From: Silene latifolia
Taxonomy: Eukaryota > Streptophyta > Magnoliopsida > Caryophyllales > Caryophyllaceae
Reading direction: 5' to 3'
Length of the DNA stretch: 64,000 nucleotides
Assembly (NCBI RefSeq): GCF_048544455.1
Contig: NC_133532.1
Location: 20,400,948-20,464,947 of the forward strand
The notes beneath the pieces were generated by a model. The model made no database searches, was not told the origin of the DNA, and saw nothing but the letters and a program-made list of their open reading frames with translations. Of this stretch, positions 33,301 to 45,578 are shown piece after piece; the stretch's first letter is position 1, and every line of letters begins with the position of its first letter. The position numbers were made by a program, and so were the translations under genes.

Positions 33301-36300
33301 TTATTCTTGTGAAGAGACTCCATCTCTTCACCCATAGCAGCGAGCCATTGCACCGACTCACTACTAACAAATTGCTTCTTTATAAGATGATGGTTCTTCA
33401 GACTCAATTTCATCAGCTACCTGTAATGCATAACCAACCATCTCCTCAACATAGCAATTATTGCCACGAACTTTATGGCCCTCAAGCTCCTCAATAAGCC
33501 TACTAGTCTTCTTGCTTACACGTTTAGGCAAGTCAATAGGATCAGTTGGTTGATTAGAAGATTCACCCTGCTGACTTTCCTCATTAACTGGAGTAGGAGT
33601 AGTCACAGGACTAGAAATAACTGGTTCGGCATCCTCCTCGATCACAACCCATGGTAACATAGATAAAGTGGCAGGAGCCACCTCAAACTCCACCTCTTCC
33701 TTGGCACTATCATTCTTTTCAACATCCTTGGACACCCCTTTAGAAATAAACATGGAATTTTCATCAAAGGTAACATCCCTGCTAATAATAACACGACCCT
33801 CTGACGGAGACCAAATCTTGAACCCCTTAACTCCATCTCCATATCCTAGAAAGCACCCCTTCCTTGACCTTGGATCTAACTTACTATCTTTTACATGATA
33901 ATAAGTTACACATCCACAAACTCTAAGTGTAGAATAATCCGGTACATTGCCGCTCCATAACTCATAAGGAATCTTGCAGTTTATTCCCATATGAGGACCA
34001 CGATTGATCAAGTAACAAGCTGTCAGAACAGCTTCACTCCAGTACCTTCTAGCAAGACCTGCATTAGAGAGCATGCATCGAACTCTCTCTAACAGTGTCC
34101 GGTTCATTCGTTCTGCTACACCGTTCTGCTGAGGTGTACCCCTGATGGTATGATGCCTTCTTATACCTTCATCCTTACAGAACTCATTGAATTCTCCTAA
34201 ACAGAATTTCAAACCATTGTCTGTTCGTAGCTTCTTGATCTTCTTACCTTTCTGATTTTCCACCAAAGTCTTCCATTGCACAAAGACTTTGAAAGCCTCA
34301 CTCTTCTGCTTAAGCAACCTAAGCCATGTGTACCTGGAATAGTCATCAATAAATGTAACAAAATAATAATAATCTCTCATACCTTCAACTCGAAAGCGTG
34401 CCCTGACAAAGAATCGAATGGATATAATCAAGGACTTCTTTTGTTGTATGAACACCCTTGCTAAATTTAGATATGTGTTTCTTACCAAACACACAATGTT
34501 CACAAAACTCAAGGTTCCTCACCTTGACACCGTTAAGGAGATCCCTCTTGGACAACAGCTGCATCCCTCTCTCACCCATATGACCAAGCCTCTTATGCCA
34601 AAGGTTAGTCATCTCTCCGTGATTTACAGATGCACAAACCACAGAACTAGTCAGTGTTTCACCTTGAAATACATACAAGGTATTTTGTTTGACACCTTTC
34701 AGAATCAAACGAGAACTCTTTGTGACAGACAAAATCTTCCCTTTACCCTGGAACTCATATCCTAAATCACTTAATGAACCAAGTGACATAAGATTCTTCC
34801 CCAAAGCTGGAACATGCCTCACATTAGTCAAAGTACACTTCTTACCCTCAACAGTCTTCACCTTGATCGACCCAATACCCACTACCTCACAAGTAGCATT
34901 GTTGCCAACAACAACGTGACCCCATTAAAGGACTCATAAGTACTAAACCAATGCTTGTGTGGACACATATGATAGAACACCTAGAATCTAGAATCCAACG
35001 ATCTATAGGATGAACAGAATCAACCGCAAGAGCATAGTCCGCCTCAGAATCGTACTCCACATTCTTACTTTGAATTACAGCCGCATTAGACTTAGCTTTC
35101 AACTTAGGACAACTAGGTCTTTTATGCCCGGATTCTTTACATAGGTAATGAGATAATGAATTACTAGCGTATTGGTGTCCGGAGCCTTATCCTTAGCCTT
35201 TTTCTTCCGACCTCTACCCTTCTTAGTGTTATTAACAACTAAACCTGCCCCTGATCCGTCTCCTAAGTCAACAGTTGCTTTTTGTCGCAACTCCCTAGTG
35301 CAAAGTGCTGACTTCACTTCCTCTAGGGTCAATGTCTCTTTACCAAGAACAAAAGAATCTACAAAATTCTCATACGACGCAGGTAAAGAAACCAGTAGAA
35401 TTAAAGAAGCATCTTCATCCTCAATCTTAACATCTATATTACGCAGATCTAGTAATATAGTATTATATTTGTCTAAATGATCACGAAGTGACATACCTAT
35501 CTGCATCTTGAAAGAGAACAGACGTTTCAACAACTTATTGGTGAACGACTTTGTCATGTACAAACTCTCCAATTTCAGCCATAACCCCATTGTAGTCGAC
35601 TCATCGGCTACCTCAGTTAGGACATCGTCTGACAAACTCAACAAGATCGATGAATGAGCCTTCTCCTCCATTGTTAACAAGGCAGGATCTTCCGTCTCAG
35701 TCACCCTAGATTCAGCACCCGCAGCCGAAGCTTCAGTCTTCGTCACCTTCGTAGAGAAACCCGGCGTCAAGGGTTTCCAGATGAACCGCTCCTTTAGCAA
35801 AGCCCTCATCTTCAACTACCATAGTGCAAAACTATTCCTCCCATCGAACTTCTCAATCCTTATAGTCTCACTTGACATCTTCTCCTCCCTGGATCCAAAA
35901 AACTCAAAGCTCTGGTGCCAATTGTTGTGCGGAAGCGATACTGAGTAGATGCAAAAATAAAAGACACAAAGATTTAACGTGGTTCACTATCAATGCGATA
36001 GCTACATCCACCAGGGCGAGGGAAAATATTTCACTATGTTGGGAGAATTACATATTACAAAAGATGAGCATAGAGTTTTTCTAGATCTGCCTCTTAAAAC
36101 ACTCAATATATTTGCCTCACAAATCTCTCCTTAAAAGAATAACTAGGTTAAGGTAGTGTTTATATATTAAACTACCCTAACAAAGATTATTCTAATTAAG
36201 ATAATTAATTAATACAAAAATATTGTCTAACTAAACTTAGGAAATCAAAGTCATGATGACGTCAACTTTCCAACAATGAAGTCAACGGCAAAAGCACAAT

Positions 36301-39300
36301 AACACATACAAAATTCTGATTTCACCAGAATTGGCCGCGACCCGCAGTGTGTCGCACAACCCTTTTTTTTCCCTTAGTCTAATTTATCTCCCCGTAATCA
36401 AACTCCGACATACTCCGTAAGTGACATACGAGTCACATACTAACACTAGGCATGAGATTAGGGAGGAAGATACGAAAGCCCATAAGCTACAAGTTGTCCT
36501 CACACTTCTTTTATGCAACTTAGAGCAAAGAAGAAAAAATTGGAGAACTACCAGTTTCAGATTGATCCATCTTGCTCCAGATAGGAGTATATGTAGTAAC
36601 TCGCCCGAGATGCATCCAACCCTCCCGGGTTCCTGACTAGTTCCAGTTTATGATCTTAGCTAGAGCAAGGCAATGTTTACTTCGACATTTCAGCATTTTT
36701 CCTAATTTACCCTTCTTAAGCCTACTCTTGTACTTACTATATATATAAACCCCATTTGTAATAATTCTAGGGTTTATGCTTCATTAGTTTAGGAAGTCTC
36801 GTAGATTAGGAAAAAACCTTCTTAGATTAGTTTACATTTCCTTGTTTTAGATCTCATATTAGATTAGCTTTAATCTTTTCTCAATTTACATTAATCTTTC
36901 TATAATCAATCTTTCAGTACTTGTTCACTAGTTTAGTCTTCAATCTCTTGGATTTACACTTGAAGATTGATGACAAGTCTTTATCTTTATTCAAGGATTC
37001 TCTTTTATTGCTTTGTTGGTTGATATTATTTCTAATCTCTCTTTATCTCTAGTTAATCATTTGTTTATTATCTTGCTTAATCATCATGTTTACTTATGTT
37101 ATGATGTTTGACACCATTGTTAGCATGACAACCATGATATGCAGGAAGTACTTCTCTAGCTAGGGTTAATGCGGGATTAGGGGAATGATTAAAGGGTAGA
37201 TTCTTATTTAATGAGTCCATTTGGTTGATTAAATTGTTGTTGTACGTTCTAGCCTAGTTCACATGTTATGTTTGATGAAATGCTTGATTGACGATCTCGC
37301 ATGATTCTCTACCTATTCAACGATACCTGTAAGATCGAAAGCCTCGGGGATTGTTCGATAATGCACTATGTTAGTAAGAAGACCAGGTGTACGCCAGAAG
37401 CTACCTCGACTCGACCTATGGACCGCAGGACCAAAAGTTCTAGCCCTACTTTACCATGAGCTTGACTAAGCCTAGACTCATACCTTTGGATTTACCATTT
37501 GATCACTCCTATGATATTATGACTCCCTAGTGTTTTCCTTCTTGTTGATTTAATTCTTGCCATTTACTTGCTTTTATTAGTTTAAATTACAAACTCCTTT
37601 TAATCGTGACACCCTTTGCACAATTACCATTAGATTGGACAATTTGAATACCCCCGTCTTTTGGTTCGACTCCGACTTACTTTCTATACTAAGTTGGATA
37701 TAAATGTGTTTGAGAGTGAACAATGACTCGCACATCTGTTTCACATGTGAGTGTTTTCCAATATTGATAAAAGAGGAGAGAGTTTAACACTTTATAAGCT
37801 AAGAAACTACTTTTTCTATTGACAATTGGTTTTAAAGTACAATCTCTTTAGACTTATGAAACGGACACTCTCTCCTCCATTTGGGTGTGCCCCATACCCG
37901 TTTTCATGGTTTAGCATGGTATCAGAGCGCATGGCTAAAGACCTGGGTATATGATTAACTGGGCCGTTGTGTGCCAACTAGGTGAGGGTTTGTGTACCTT
38001 TTATTTGACCTAGTCCGAGCTTGTTTAAAGTTGAAGAAAGGTCCATATTTGTGTACCTCTTATTTTGCTCAGTATGAGCTTGTTTATAATCTAAGGAAGG
38101 TCCATCCGTTGATGGCTTTGGTCTAATTTAAAGTGGACTCGCATGTAAGGGGAGTGTGAAGAAATTTAATAAGTCCACACGTGAGTGTTGTTCCACATTG
38201 ATAAAAGAGGACATAGTTTACCACTTATAATTGGTGTTAAAGTGAAATATTTTTGGGCTTATGAAGCGTACTCTATCACATCTATTGGGTGTGGCCCAGA
38301 CCCGTTCTTGGTGTGGACTTTTTCATCTTTTCTCCCGTAGTTACACATCAAAAACCTTAATTAAGCTTAATGTATATGTAGGATATCAGGGTCCGTTGCT
38401 CATTTTCCTATGGGATATTACAATGTTCGTAAATTTGAGACTAATAATAATGTTTAGGGTAAAATTGTATAAACGAACAAACCCTCATTTTGTTCACAAA
38501 ACAAACCCATAAAATGAAACAATTTAATAGAGCTACTTATCTAAACGAAATAAAAACTGAATGTAAAAATGGAGCAAGGAAGAAGACGGACTACATTGAC
38601 GAAGGGTAGTTTTGTTTGATTTGGGGAAATTTGGAGGTCGGGATTAAAACAAGGGTAGTCTGGATGCTTCAAGTAAGTTATACTCAATGTTTAATTAAAA
38701 AGTCGTGAAAAAATCGGAATTAAGACAAATAATCATCAGAATTATAATTAGGTGTGTGTCTTGTAAATAAAGTTAGAAATAACGTGGTTATTGGTAATAA
38801 ATTACAAATCAGTGGAAATTTGTAAAATTATGAATATAATAGGAGTTTTACACAAAAAATTCGTATTGATATTGTAACAATTCATTATTCTCATTGAAAT
38901 GGATTTGATATGAGAATTTAATTTGGCTAGAGATTCATACTCCCTCCGTTCCGGTTAATAGTTATCTATTTCCATTTTGAGGTGTATCAATTAATAGTGT
39001 TATTTATTTTTATTTTTGGTAACTTTTTGTGAGTCATTTTCCATGTGCATGTGGGGTTAAGTGATTTGTGGGGTAATTCACCCATATTTGTTTCCTTAAA
39101 ATTTGTGGCAAAAACAATAGATAACTAATGATCGAGTCGGAGGAAGTATGTGACTCATGACAAAACGCTTGTTTTGGGACCTGTCCTATGTTTGGCATGG
39201 ATTGTTAATAATTATGGTGATTTATGTATGCTAATTCATCGTAAGTTTCCATCTTTAATTACATACAAAGTGTTGGGATTGAGTGAACAAGTTGTGATTT

Positions 39301-41838
39301 GTATATTTCTCAGTATTGAACTTATTGAGAAAGCAGGTAGGTTATGTCACAAATACTATCTTACAATCAGTTGTATAGTAGTATTGTACAACCGTTTTAG
39401 AGTTGTTGAGCTCTTACACAAAGTTGTTGAGCTATTTTATAAGTTATGTGCTATTTTACAAAGTTATTGAGCTTAATAGTTATTCTGTTAAGCTCAACAA
39501 CTTTGTATCATAACTCGATAATTTGGTTAGTAGAGTTCGATAACTTTATAACAAAGCTCAACTAAATTGAATGAGTTGTATAACCAGTTGTACAATACAT
39601 TAACTAAAGTTATGCCACGTATTTGTCACTCATTTGTTAAAAAAAAAGCTCACTCTTTGTGTTAGTTTTAGCCTGGTCATTCACTGTTGTTGATACTCCC
39701 TCCGTACTGGATTACTTTAGATTTAAACTAAACCAAAACATTATAGTACTTTCTTTACTTCTTGTTCTTGTTAATCTACTCTTTTTTAGGCTTCTTTTCG
39801 ACTTAAGTTCAGTACTCATTCAACTCACTTTAGTTAAGTTCAGTTTAGCTTATTTCAACCATGTTCATCTCTTGTTCTTTTTGACTGATAAGAGCTGAAC
39901 TGTACTTAATGGAACTGAACTGAACTGATGTAAGAGTTAATTTGTGAATAGATGAGCTAAGCTGAACTGAAATTAAGTCCAAAAAAACAGGGTTTCAGCA
40001 AATTCAATTCAGTTTAGCTTACTTCAACTCAATTTAGTTCAATTCAACTCCATTTATATCCCTAAAGAACGGGGCCTTAATCTTGTTTTTGCTCTCTAGA
40101 ATTCAACCCTTTCTTTCCTGATTAAGTGTTTTTTTACATTGAGGAAGGACTTTGAAATAGCTAATTAAGTAATAAGTAGTCTGAGAACGGATATTTAGGA
40201 CTAGCCAATACGTATAATTTTTGTAATGTCTGAACTCATTTTCCATTTCGACACAATTATTCCATTATGAACCGTATAAACCAATTTTTTGATGAACGTT
40301 TTTTTTTTTTTTTTTTGGTACATAAAGGCCAATTCTCTTGTCGATAGAAAAATTAACAGTAAGCTTCCGTAATTTATTTAAATTTCCAATAAATCAGCAA
40401 GAACCAAGATAATCACCAACCTGAAAAATCAAATGCGCGCAACCAAGGAACCTTGCAATTCCCAATGCAAACACATAATGGGCAGTAAATGTCTCAACCA
40501 TCTGAATCATTATGAGAATCCAAATTATAATCATATTCAAAAGTTGATAGTAGAGCTGACAAACGAGTTAATCAAATCAGCGCGATCAGGTTATCTCTGG
40601 TTTGCAAGAATTCAGTCAGGTTAGGACCATTCGGGTTTGTGTCATTTTTTAGTGTATTATTATTATCGATGATCACTATGCGATAGGTCGAATCGGATAA
40701 CCAATCATATTCAAGTTCTTTATTCGAGTACAAGTTGGGTCATATGAGTCGGGTCAGCTTTAGTTACTAATCATGAAATTCACCTATAAACTAGGGTTCC
40801 CACATTAACTAAATATGAATGAATGTGTGGAGACCAATATACCTACGGAGTATATATATATCGTACAATAAGAGTGGATGATCTTAATTATGCCGAATAG
40901 GTGTGATTCAATACATTATACACATGTTAATAGAGAATGGAATATTGTGACGAGCTAAGACTAAAGAGGGGATGAATAAGGTGTAGAAGATGGAGTAAGT
41001 ACCTTGGCATTTCGCATATATCGAAGTTGAGGGAGGACCGATAAGGCTTCAACGCATAAGCAAAAGGACCACAATACTCTCGCAACAAAAGACGACATTG
41101 CTCGAGGATGAACTACCATTGCTAATACGGCACATGGTACTACCTGCGTTTTGATTAATTTTTATCATTATTTAAACCGGTTATTAGATGTCAGAAATAT
41201 TTCGTGTAGTAATATACTATGAAGGACAAGAACAAAGAGAATACCACATAGTACATAGGCATGGTGTCGAGTTCTTTGATGTAGGTAGACTTCAACTTAA
41301 ACCGGATCATATAAATCACCCACAAAGTGAACAACAACGTGACGGAGTCGAGTACTGTATGTATGTCGTTCTCCATCATGAAGCTACATACAAGTCTTGC
41401 GCTTAAGAATATTGCAGTCAGTTCTTGTGTTTTTAGTGACAGACCTATAACATTCAAAAACATAAGTCTTTGGTTGCATTTCTCTTTAATTTAATTTTTA
41501 AAACCTTGATAACAAGAGCGACCTTAAGATTTAGTGTCTTAAGACGCTCTTTGAGGTCCATTTAAGTTAGTAAATTAAATTTTTGCAATCGTAGAACGTT
41601 AACACGATTTTTCGATCTCATACAATCTTCTTTTATACAATTGATTACAAGCCTTTTTTTAGTTATAAACAGAAAATTCACACGGTACCCTGAAGTTTGA
41701 CATTTTGTACGAAATACACAATTTCTCGAACGGAAAACTTTAGGAGGCCATAAATCGGGATTTGGAAAAATAAAATTCGGATTTGGAACTCATGACAAGG
41801 AGATATGGTCACTCAATGTTTGTTCCGACAAAAAGAAA

Positions 41839-41877
<39 letters not shown>

Positions 41878-42255
41878 ATCTACTGATTTTATAGTGATTA
41901 TATCAAATCATTTTTATTGAGACGAATCAACCAAGTGACAGGCATAAATCAATACGTGTTATCCATCTATTATAGATATGGAGAGTTAAAAAATCGAAAA
42001 AACATTACTAGTAATGTGAAATGACGTACCCGAGCACGACCTTTTGGAGCCAGTAGTGAGCTTCAAAATCAATACAAAAATCCCAAGAGCATGAATAGAT
42101 TCAGAAGCAACAAAAAAATGATCATAATCTTTAACGATATATCTCAATGCAACCAAGCAACATAATGCAATAATTGCACCCAAAATTATTTTCATTTTCA
42201 AAGATCGTCTTTGAATCCATTGACTTAATTTTTTAATAGGCGTTGGACTTCCCAT
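30332..42255 (-). CDS. ERD2-like protein (KDEL-receptor / ER lumen retention receptor family), six exons
   Basis: This spliced gene is predicted intact, at 273 residues. Exons on the minus strand are 42255-42030, 41444-41245, 41143-41003, 40501-40421, 30662-30535 and 30377-30332. All introns are GT..AG and phases match throughout (total 822 bp with TAA). The plant ERD2-like family is about 270 residues long. Family segments are seen in order: FFVASESIHALGI (exon 1), SLKTQELTAIFLSARL and LWVIYMIRFKLKS (exon 2), VPCAVLAMVVHP and LSVLPQLR (exon 3), FTAHYVFALGIARF (exon 4), VQTFILVDFCYYYVK (exon 5), IIRLPSPV (exon 6). Seven membrane spans are expected. KDEL receptors return escaped ER proteins from the Golgi; the ERD2-like branch is homologous but its ligand role is less certain. 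ATG at 42255 is chosen because the N-terminus then matches the family. Intron 4 is about 9.8 kb and full of mobile DNA. Confidence 0.92.
31123..31644 (-). repeat. Copia-2 left LTR (3' LTR)
   Basis: This 522-bp repeat begins TGTTGTGCGAAAGCG and ends CACATACTAACA. A TATA-like stretch near 31362-31375 is on the minus strand. Confidence 0.95.
31911..33413 (-). pseudogene. Copia-2 reverse transcriptase and RNase H remains
   Basis: RT motifs are QLDVKTAFLHGELEE (about 33020-33065) and the catalytic LLLYVDDMLVA (about 32830-32865). Copia RNase H motifs are TRPDIAHDVSVVS (about 32470-32510) and EYMALTAAAKEAIWL (about 32160-32210). Tork/Tnt1-like by appearance. Broken. Confidence 0.9.
33364..34882 (-). 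pseudogene. Copia-2 integrase remains
   Basis: The pre-integrase HHCC region (NLWHKRLGHMGERGMQLL; CEHCVFGK) lies at about 34490-34630. The integrase core follows (FIDDYSRYTWL; RTDNG; GTPQQNGVAERMNRTLLE, about 34060-34370). Broken. Confidence 0.9.
34887..35815 (-). pseudogene. Copia-2 gag and protease remains
   Basis: The gag segment (SLRDHLDKYNTILLDLRN; SLPASYENFVDSFVLG, about 35330-35520) is typical Copia gag (UBN2-type). A lysine-rich stretch and a protease-like segment near 34990-35040 follow. Broken. Confidence 0.85.
35923..36445 (-). repeat. Copia-2 right LTR (5' LTR)
   Basis: This 523-bp partner of 31123-31644, with the same ends, lies next to the primer-binding site. Confidence 0.95.
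38316..38939. other. Intron 4 sequence without recognised features
   Basis: AT-rich intronic DNA between the TRIM and the MITE. No coding or repeat signal is seen. Confidence 0.5.
38940..39146. mobile_element. Stowaway-like MITE
   Basis: This 207-bp element has terminal inverted repeats CTCCCTCCGTTCC... and ...GTCGGAGGAAG, flanked by TA at 38938-38939 and 39147-39148. That is the Tc1/mariner Stowaway pattern common in plants. It is non-coding and lies in ERD2-like intron 4. Confidence 0.85.
39336..39640. repeat. Imperfect foldback, possible MITE
   Basis: The left side (TGTCACAAATAC, then TTGTACAACC) and right side (GTTGTACAATAC, then GTATTTGTCACTC) are roughly inverted copies. The middle repeats GTTGAGCT/AGCTCAAC in both directions. 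No clear target duplication was found. The family is unknown. Confidence 0.45.
39690..40080. repeat. Degenerate AGTTCAGTT/AACTGAACT-rich region
   Basis: Many partial copies of CAGTTCAG and its complement, such as GAACTGAACTGAACTGA, are scattered over 390 bp. It starts at a CTCCCTCCGT sequence like a Stowaway end (39693). This may be an old MITE. It is not coding. Confidence 0.35.
41840..41872. repeat. (TA)n microsatellite in ERD2-like intron 1
   Basis: An uninterrupted TA run of about 33 bp lies in the intron between exons 1 and 2. Confidence 0.95.
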
Positions 42256-42606
42256 CAAAATTATTCACAAACTGATGAACAATTAGGGTTTTCAATTACG
42301 AAATTGGGTTTTATGTTATTGTTATTAATTGGTTAATTGACAAGAAATATGCATTAATAAAGAGTAAATGTTATGAGTTTATGGGTGAAATATTTTTTGG
42401 ATACTGGTTTTTTATTTGGCGTGCTTTAATTTATTTGAAATATTATACAAATAAAATGTATACAATTTGGTATTTACAGAAATGAATGATTTTTAGGATA
42501 ATATTCCAATTAATTCATGCATTAAAGATGGGAAGAATCTGGAATGATATTACTACATTAAAGTGCATTACGTAGAAAGAAAAGCAATTTGGATATTAAC
42601 TCTTAT
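42256..42606 (-). promoter_or_regulatory. Upstream region of the ERD2-like gene
   Basis: This is 351 bp of AT-rich DNA between the start codon and the LINE-3 insertion. It must hold the 5' UTR and perhaps the core promoter. A TATAAT-like stretch lies near 42440-42450 on the minus strand, but no element is certain. Confidence 0.35.
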
Positions 42607-44648
42607 TTTTTTTTTTTTTTTTTGAAAACCCCAAAGAGGGATTAAATTTGCATATATGAAAACTCAGAGCTACACGGAAGTCGACCTTCCCACACTTTCC
42701 TACCGATTACAGGATTCGAAAAATGAGCTAAATCATGAGCTACTCTAGTATCTTTACGGTTTACATAACGCCAAAAAACAAAATCAAAGTTGCCACAAAT
42801 TTGTCGTATCTCATCAATAAGTAAATATAGAAAACTCCGTCCCTTCATTCCATCCTTCAAAATATCAATGGCGGATTTGCAGTCACTTTCCACAACAACT
42901 CGTCTTGCTCCTCGCCTAGGTGCTTCCTTTACGCCTTCAAGGATTGCTTCTGCTTCTACCTCGTCTGCCTCCGCCATGCCTCGTCTCCGTTCCATCACCG
43001 CCCACTGTACTGCGTTCTCATGGTTCCAGCACACCACGCCCAAGCCCACACCCCATCCCTCCTTTACCCCTGCATCACACATAATGCGTACCCATCCTTC
43101 CTCCAACCTGCCATCACCCAGCTCCCTTCTTATTATACTACCACCCACACTCTTCTTGTTGCATCCTTTTATTGCCATCACCCACAGTCCCATTACTTCT
43201 CCTCGAAATCCCTATCTCCATCTCCATTAACAGCTCCTCCACCCTTTTCCTCGTATTATCCAAATTCATCGCCCTTTGCTCAAACACCCAGTTATTCCTA
43301 GCTTCTCATATCGCCCAGCATCCCGTCATTAGCTTCCCTCGCTCCTCTGCCCCCATCTCCCTCCACAAATCATCCACCCACTCCCTCACCCTCTCATGCC
43401 CAACTTCCTTCTTTGGCTCCAAACCCAACCCGTCCCAAATCCCTCCCACCCAACCACAACCCTTAACGAGATGGAGACAAGTCTCCACCTCAGCCGAACA
43501 GACCGGACAAATAGCATTAAAGCCTTGAATTCGTTTTGCGACATTTTCTTTTGTAGGAATTGCTTCATTGCATAGTTGCCAAAAGAAAACTTTAACTCGA
43601 GGAAGCACATTCGCACTCCAAATCCCCTTCCATAACAATTTACTCCGAGCATAGTCAGACGGCCCTTGATCAGCACTACCATCATTCATAAGAGCTCGAT
43701 ATGCGAACCTAACGGTATAGATACCGTCCTTTTCCATTCTCCAACACCAGATATCCTCCATATTTCCTCCGCATAATTTCATATTAAGGACCTCGTCTTG
43801 TTCAAAGGGCAATAAAAGTGAGCGTACCTTATGCATATTCCACGACTTCCCATCAGCTGCAATAAGATTAGAGACCATCAAATCCTCTTCCCCATTCACT
43901 CTAGGCGATAGCACATATCCCGAGTTTGAGCTTCGAATCCAAGGATCACCCCATATTTTAGTACCCATCCCATTTCCTATCCGTCGCAAGGCACCCTTCT
44001 TCAACACCTCTTTGGCTTCCCATATTCCTTTCCAAGTGTAGCTCGGATTATGTCCTAATCCCGCCTTCATGAACGACTTTCCTCGATAGTATTTCGCCCT
44101 TAGCAGACGAGCAAGAAGTGAGTCTGTTTCCGTTAAAAGCCTCCATGCTTGTTTTCCGAGCATTGCCATGTTAAATTTATGAAAGTCTCTAAACCCCAAA
44201 CCACCAAGATGTTTCGACCTACAGAGCTTTTGTCAAGCAATCCATGGAATCTTGCGCTTCCCATTTTCCGAGCCCTACCAAAACCTTGAGACCAACGATC
44301 GCTATTCCTCGCAAAAAACACTCGGGAGTTTGAAGACACTCATTGCGTAGGTAGAGATTGATTGGGCAACTGCCTTTATCAAGACTTCTCTACCGGCCTT
44401 CGAAAGTAACATCCCTCGCCACCCCTGCAATTTCTTGCTTAGTTTATCTCGTAATAGACTCGTAAGGGCCTGCTTAGAATGGCTTAGCACCGTGGGCAAT
44501 CCCAAATACTTACCCGGGTTATCAACCACACGCACACCCATTTCGTGAGCCACCTGTTCCTTTCTCAACCTCCCCGTCCCTCGACTAAAAGACGCCGTCG
44601 TTTTATCAAAATTCATCTGTTGTCCCGACGCCATCTCATAAGCCGTCA
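42607..44648 (-). mobile_element. LINE-3: 5'-truncated L1-type LINE with RNase H domain
   Basis: It is flanked by a perfect 17-bp target duplication, TGGATATTAACTCTTAT, at 42590-42606 and 44649-44665. The poly(A) tail is at 42607-42624 as poly(T). On the minus strand are the end of the reverse transcriptase (YLGLPTVLSHSKQALTSLL, 44302-44649), the zinc-binding domain (about 43480-43620, WKGIWSANVLPRVKVFFWQ), and a C-terminal RNase H (42642-43193; CDAGVKEGWGVGLGVVCWN, VVESDCKSAIDIL). The frame changes near 43220-43306 and 44200-44300, so it is inactive. It is a different family from LINE-1, -2 and -4, which lack the RNase H domain. Confidence 0.92.
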
Positions 44649-45578
44649 TGGATATTAACTCTTATCGTATGGTGTATTTTTTTTTTGGTGACAATCGAAT
44701 GGTGTATATTCTGTATAGTGTAACCAGAATACGAGATTATTATATATTTTTCTTCTTTTCATCCGAATTATTCTGGTGGTAGCAAACTAGTTTAGATCCC
44801 GCACAATGAATGCGCGGTATTTATAGAATTACTAATATAGACCCTGTGCAATTCACTTATTTTTCATGAATGCACGGTATTTATAGAGTTTTACTTTTTA
44901 GTCTATTATTTATAGAATTTAAATTAACAATTCATTAATTATTTTTCATGTTTCTCCTTAATGTATTCTGATTAGAAAAATAAATAAAAATTTAAATCGT
45001 AAGAATTAATAAAATGAGTGTTTTTTTTGTTTTTTTATCGAGAAATTAATTATGTTAATTTAAAAATATTTACTAATAACATATTTTTTAGCTGCAAATT
45101 TTTATCATAAAAAGTCAATGAGTTTTGGCAAATATTTATTAATACCATATTTTTTTAGCCGCAACTTCTTATCATAAAAAGTTAATAAATTTTTATCAAT
45201 AAGTTCTGTAAAAAAAGAATTTCCTTATCCTAAAAAGATCGGAGATAAATTTGTGCAGAATGTGAAATATTAAATGTTATAAATCTGGTATTTAAATACA
45301 AAAGATTATATCCATTTATAACTTATCATATCCACACCTATAGTATATGCTAAAAAAACCAAGTACTATTCTAGGAAATATGTTTTAGGTGGGAAAAGTT
45401 GGAGTTTCGCCTATTCATTTAGTAAATAGGGGATTACTCTCCTTTGCCCCTTCCTTACCCCTAAATCCCTCTACGTCCTTTCCCCTTACCCCTCGGAAAA
45501 ATGGGATTTTCTTTCCCTTAATTACCGAACATCACTTTCACCAGCTTGGCCACTACCCAACACTCACCACGCACTACC

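Larger units (their letters stand above)
31123..36445 (-). mobile_element. Copia-2, Tork/Tnt1-like LTR retrotransposon with both LTRs
   Basis: LTRs are at 31123-31644 and 35923-36445. The primer-binding site is at about 35909-35921 and a polypurine tract is beside 31645. Minus-strand order is gag, protease, integrase, reverse transcriptase, RNase H. Flanking TTAGG (31118-31122) and CTAGG (36446-36450) match at four of five bases. The coding region is broken, with about six to eight interruptions. The LTRs show about 18 differences over 522 bp by eye (near 96.5% identity), suggesting roughly 1-3 million years. It is the youngest member of the nest in ERD2-like intron 4. Confidence 0.9.
30889..37734 (+). 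mobile_element. Solo LTR of an Athila/Tat-like Gypsy element, split by Copia-2
   Basis: The two parts, 30889-31122 and 36446-37734, add up to about 1.5 kb, close to the Athila-like LTR here. Ends are TGTGG...GCACA. Flanks TCTGG (30884-30888) and TCTGT (37735-37739) look like a target duplication with one difference. The segment TTTTGGTTCGACTCCGACTT near its right end resembles the equivalent part of Athila/Tat LTRs. No internal region or second LTR is present, so it is called solo. Confidence 0.65.
30863..38315 (+). mobile_element. TRIM (terminal-repeat retrotransposon in miniature), split by a solo LTR
   Basis: The right LTR, 38155-~38315, follows a purine tract (AAGGGGAG) and begins TGTGAAGAAATTTAATAAG. 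The left LTR begins TGTGAAAAAACCCAATAAG at 30863, is interrupted at 30888, and resumes at 37735-37916. The Met-type primer-binding site TGGTATCAGAGC is at 37917-37928. The internal part is only about 230 bp and non-coding, as in TRIMs. It is the oldest member of the nest in intron 4. The right boundary is approximate. Confidence 0.7.

Noticed and set aside
39659-39898. A small hydrophobic protein gene in ERD2-like intron 4
   Set aside because: It falls in the CAGTTCAG-rich degenerate repeat, has no family match, and starts at a MITE-like end.
43020-43528. Plus-strand frames over LINE-3 (serine/proline-rich)
   Set aside because: They are antisense shadows of the LINE-3 RNase H and RT coding sequence on the minus strand.
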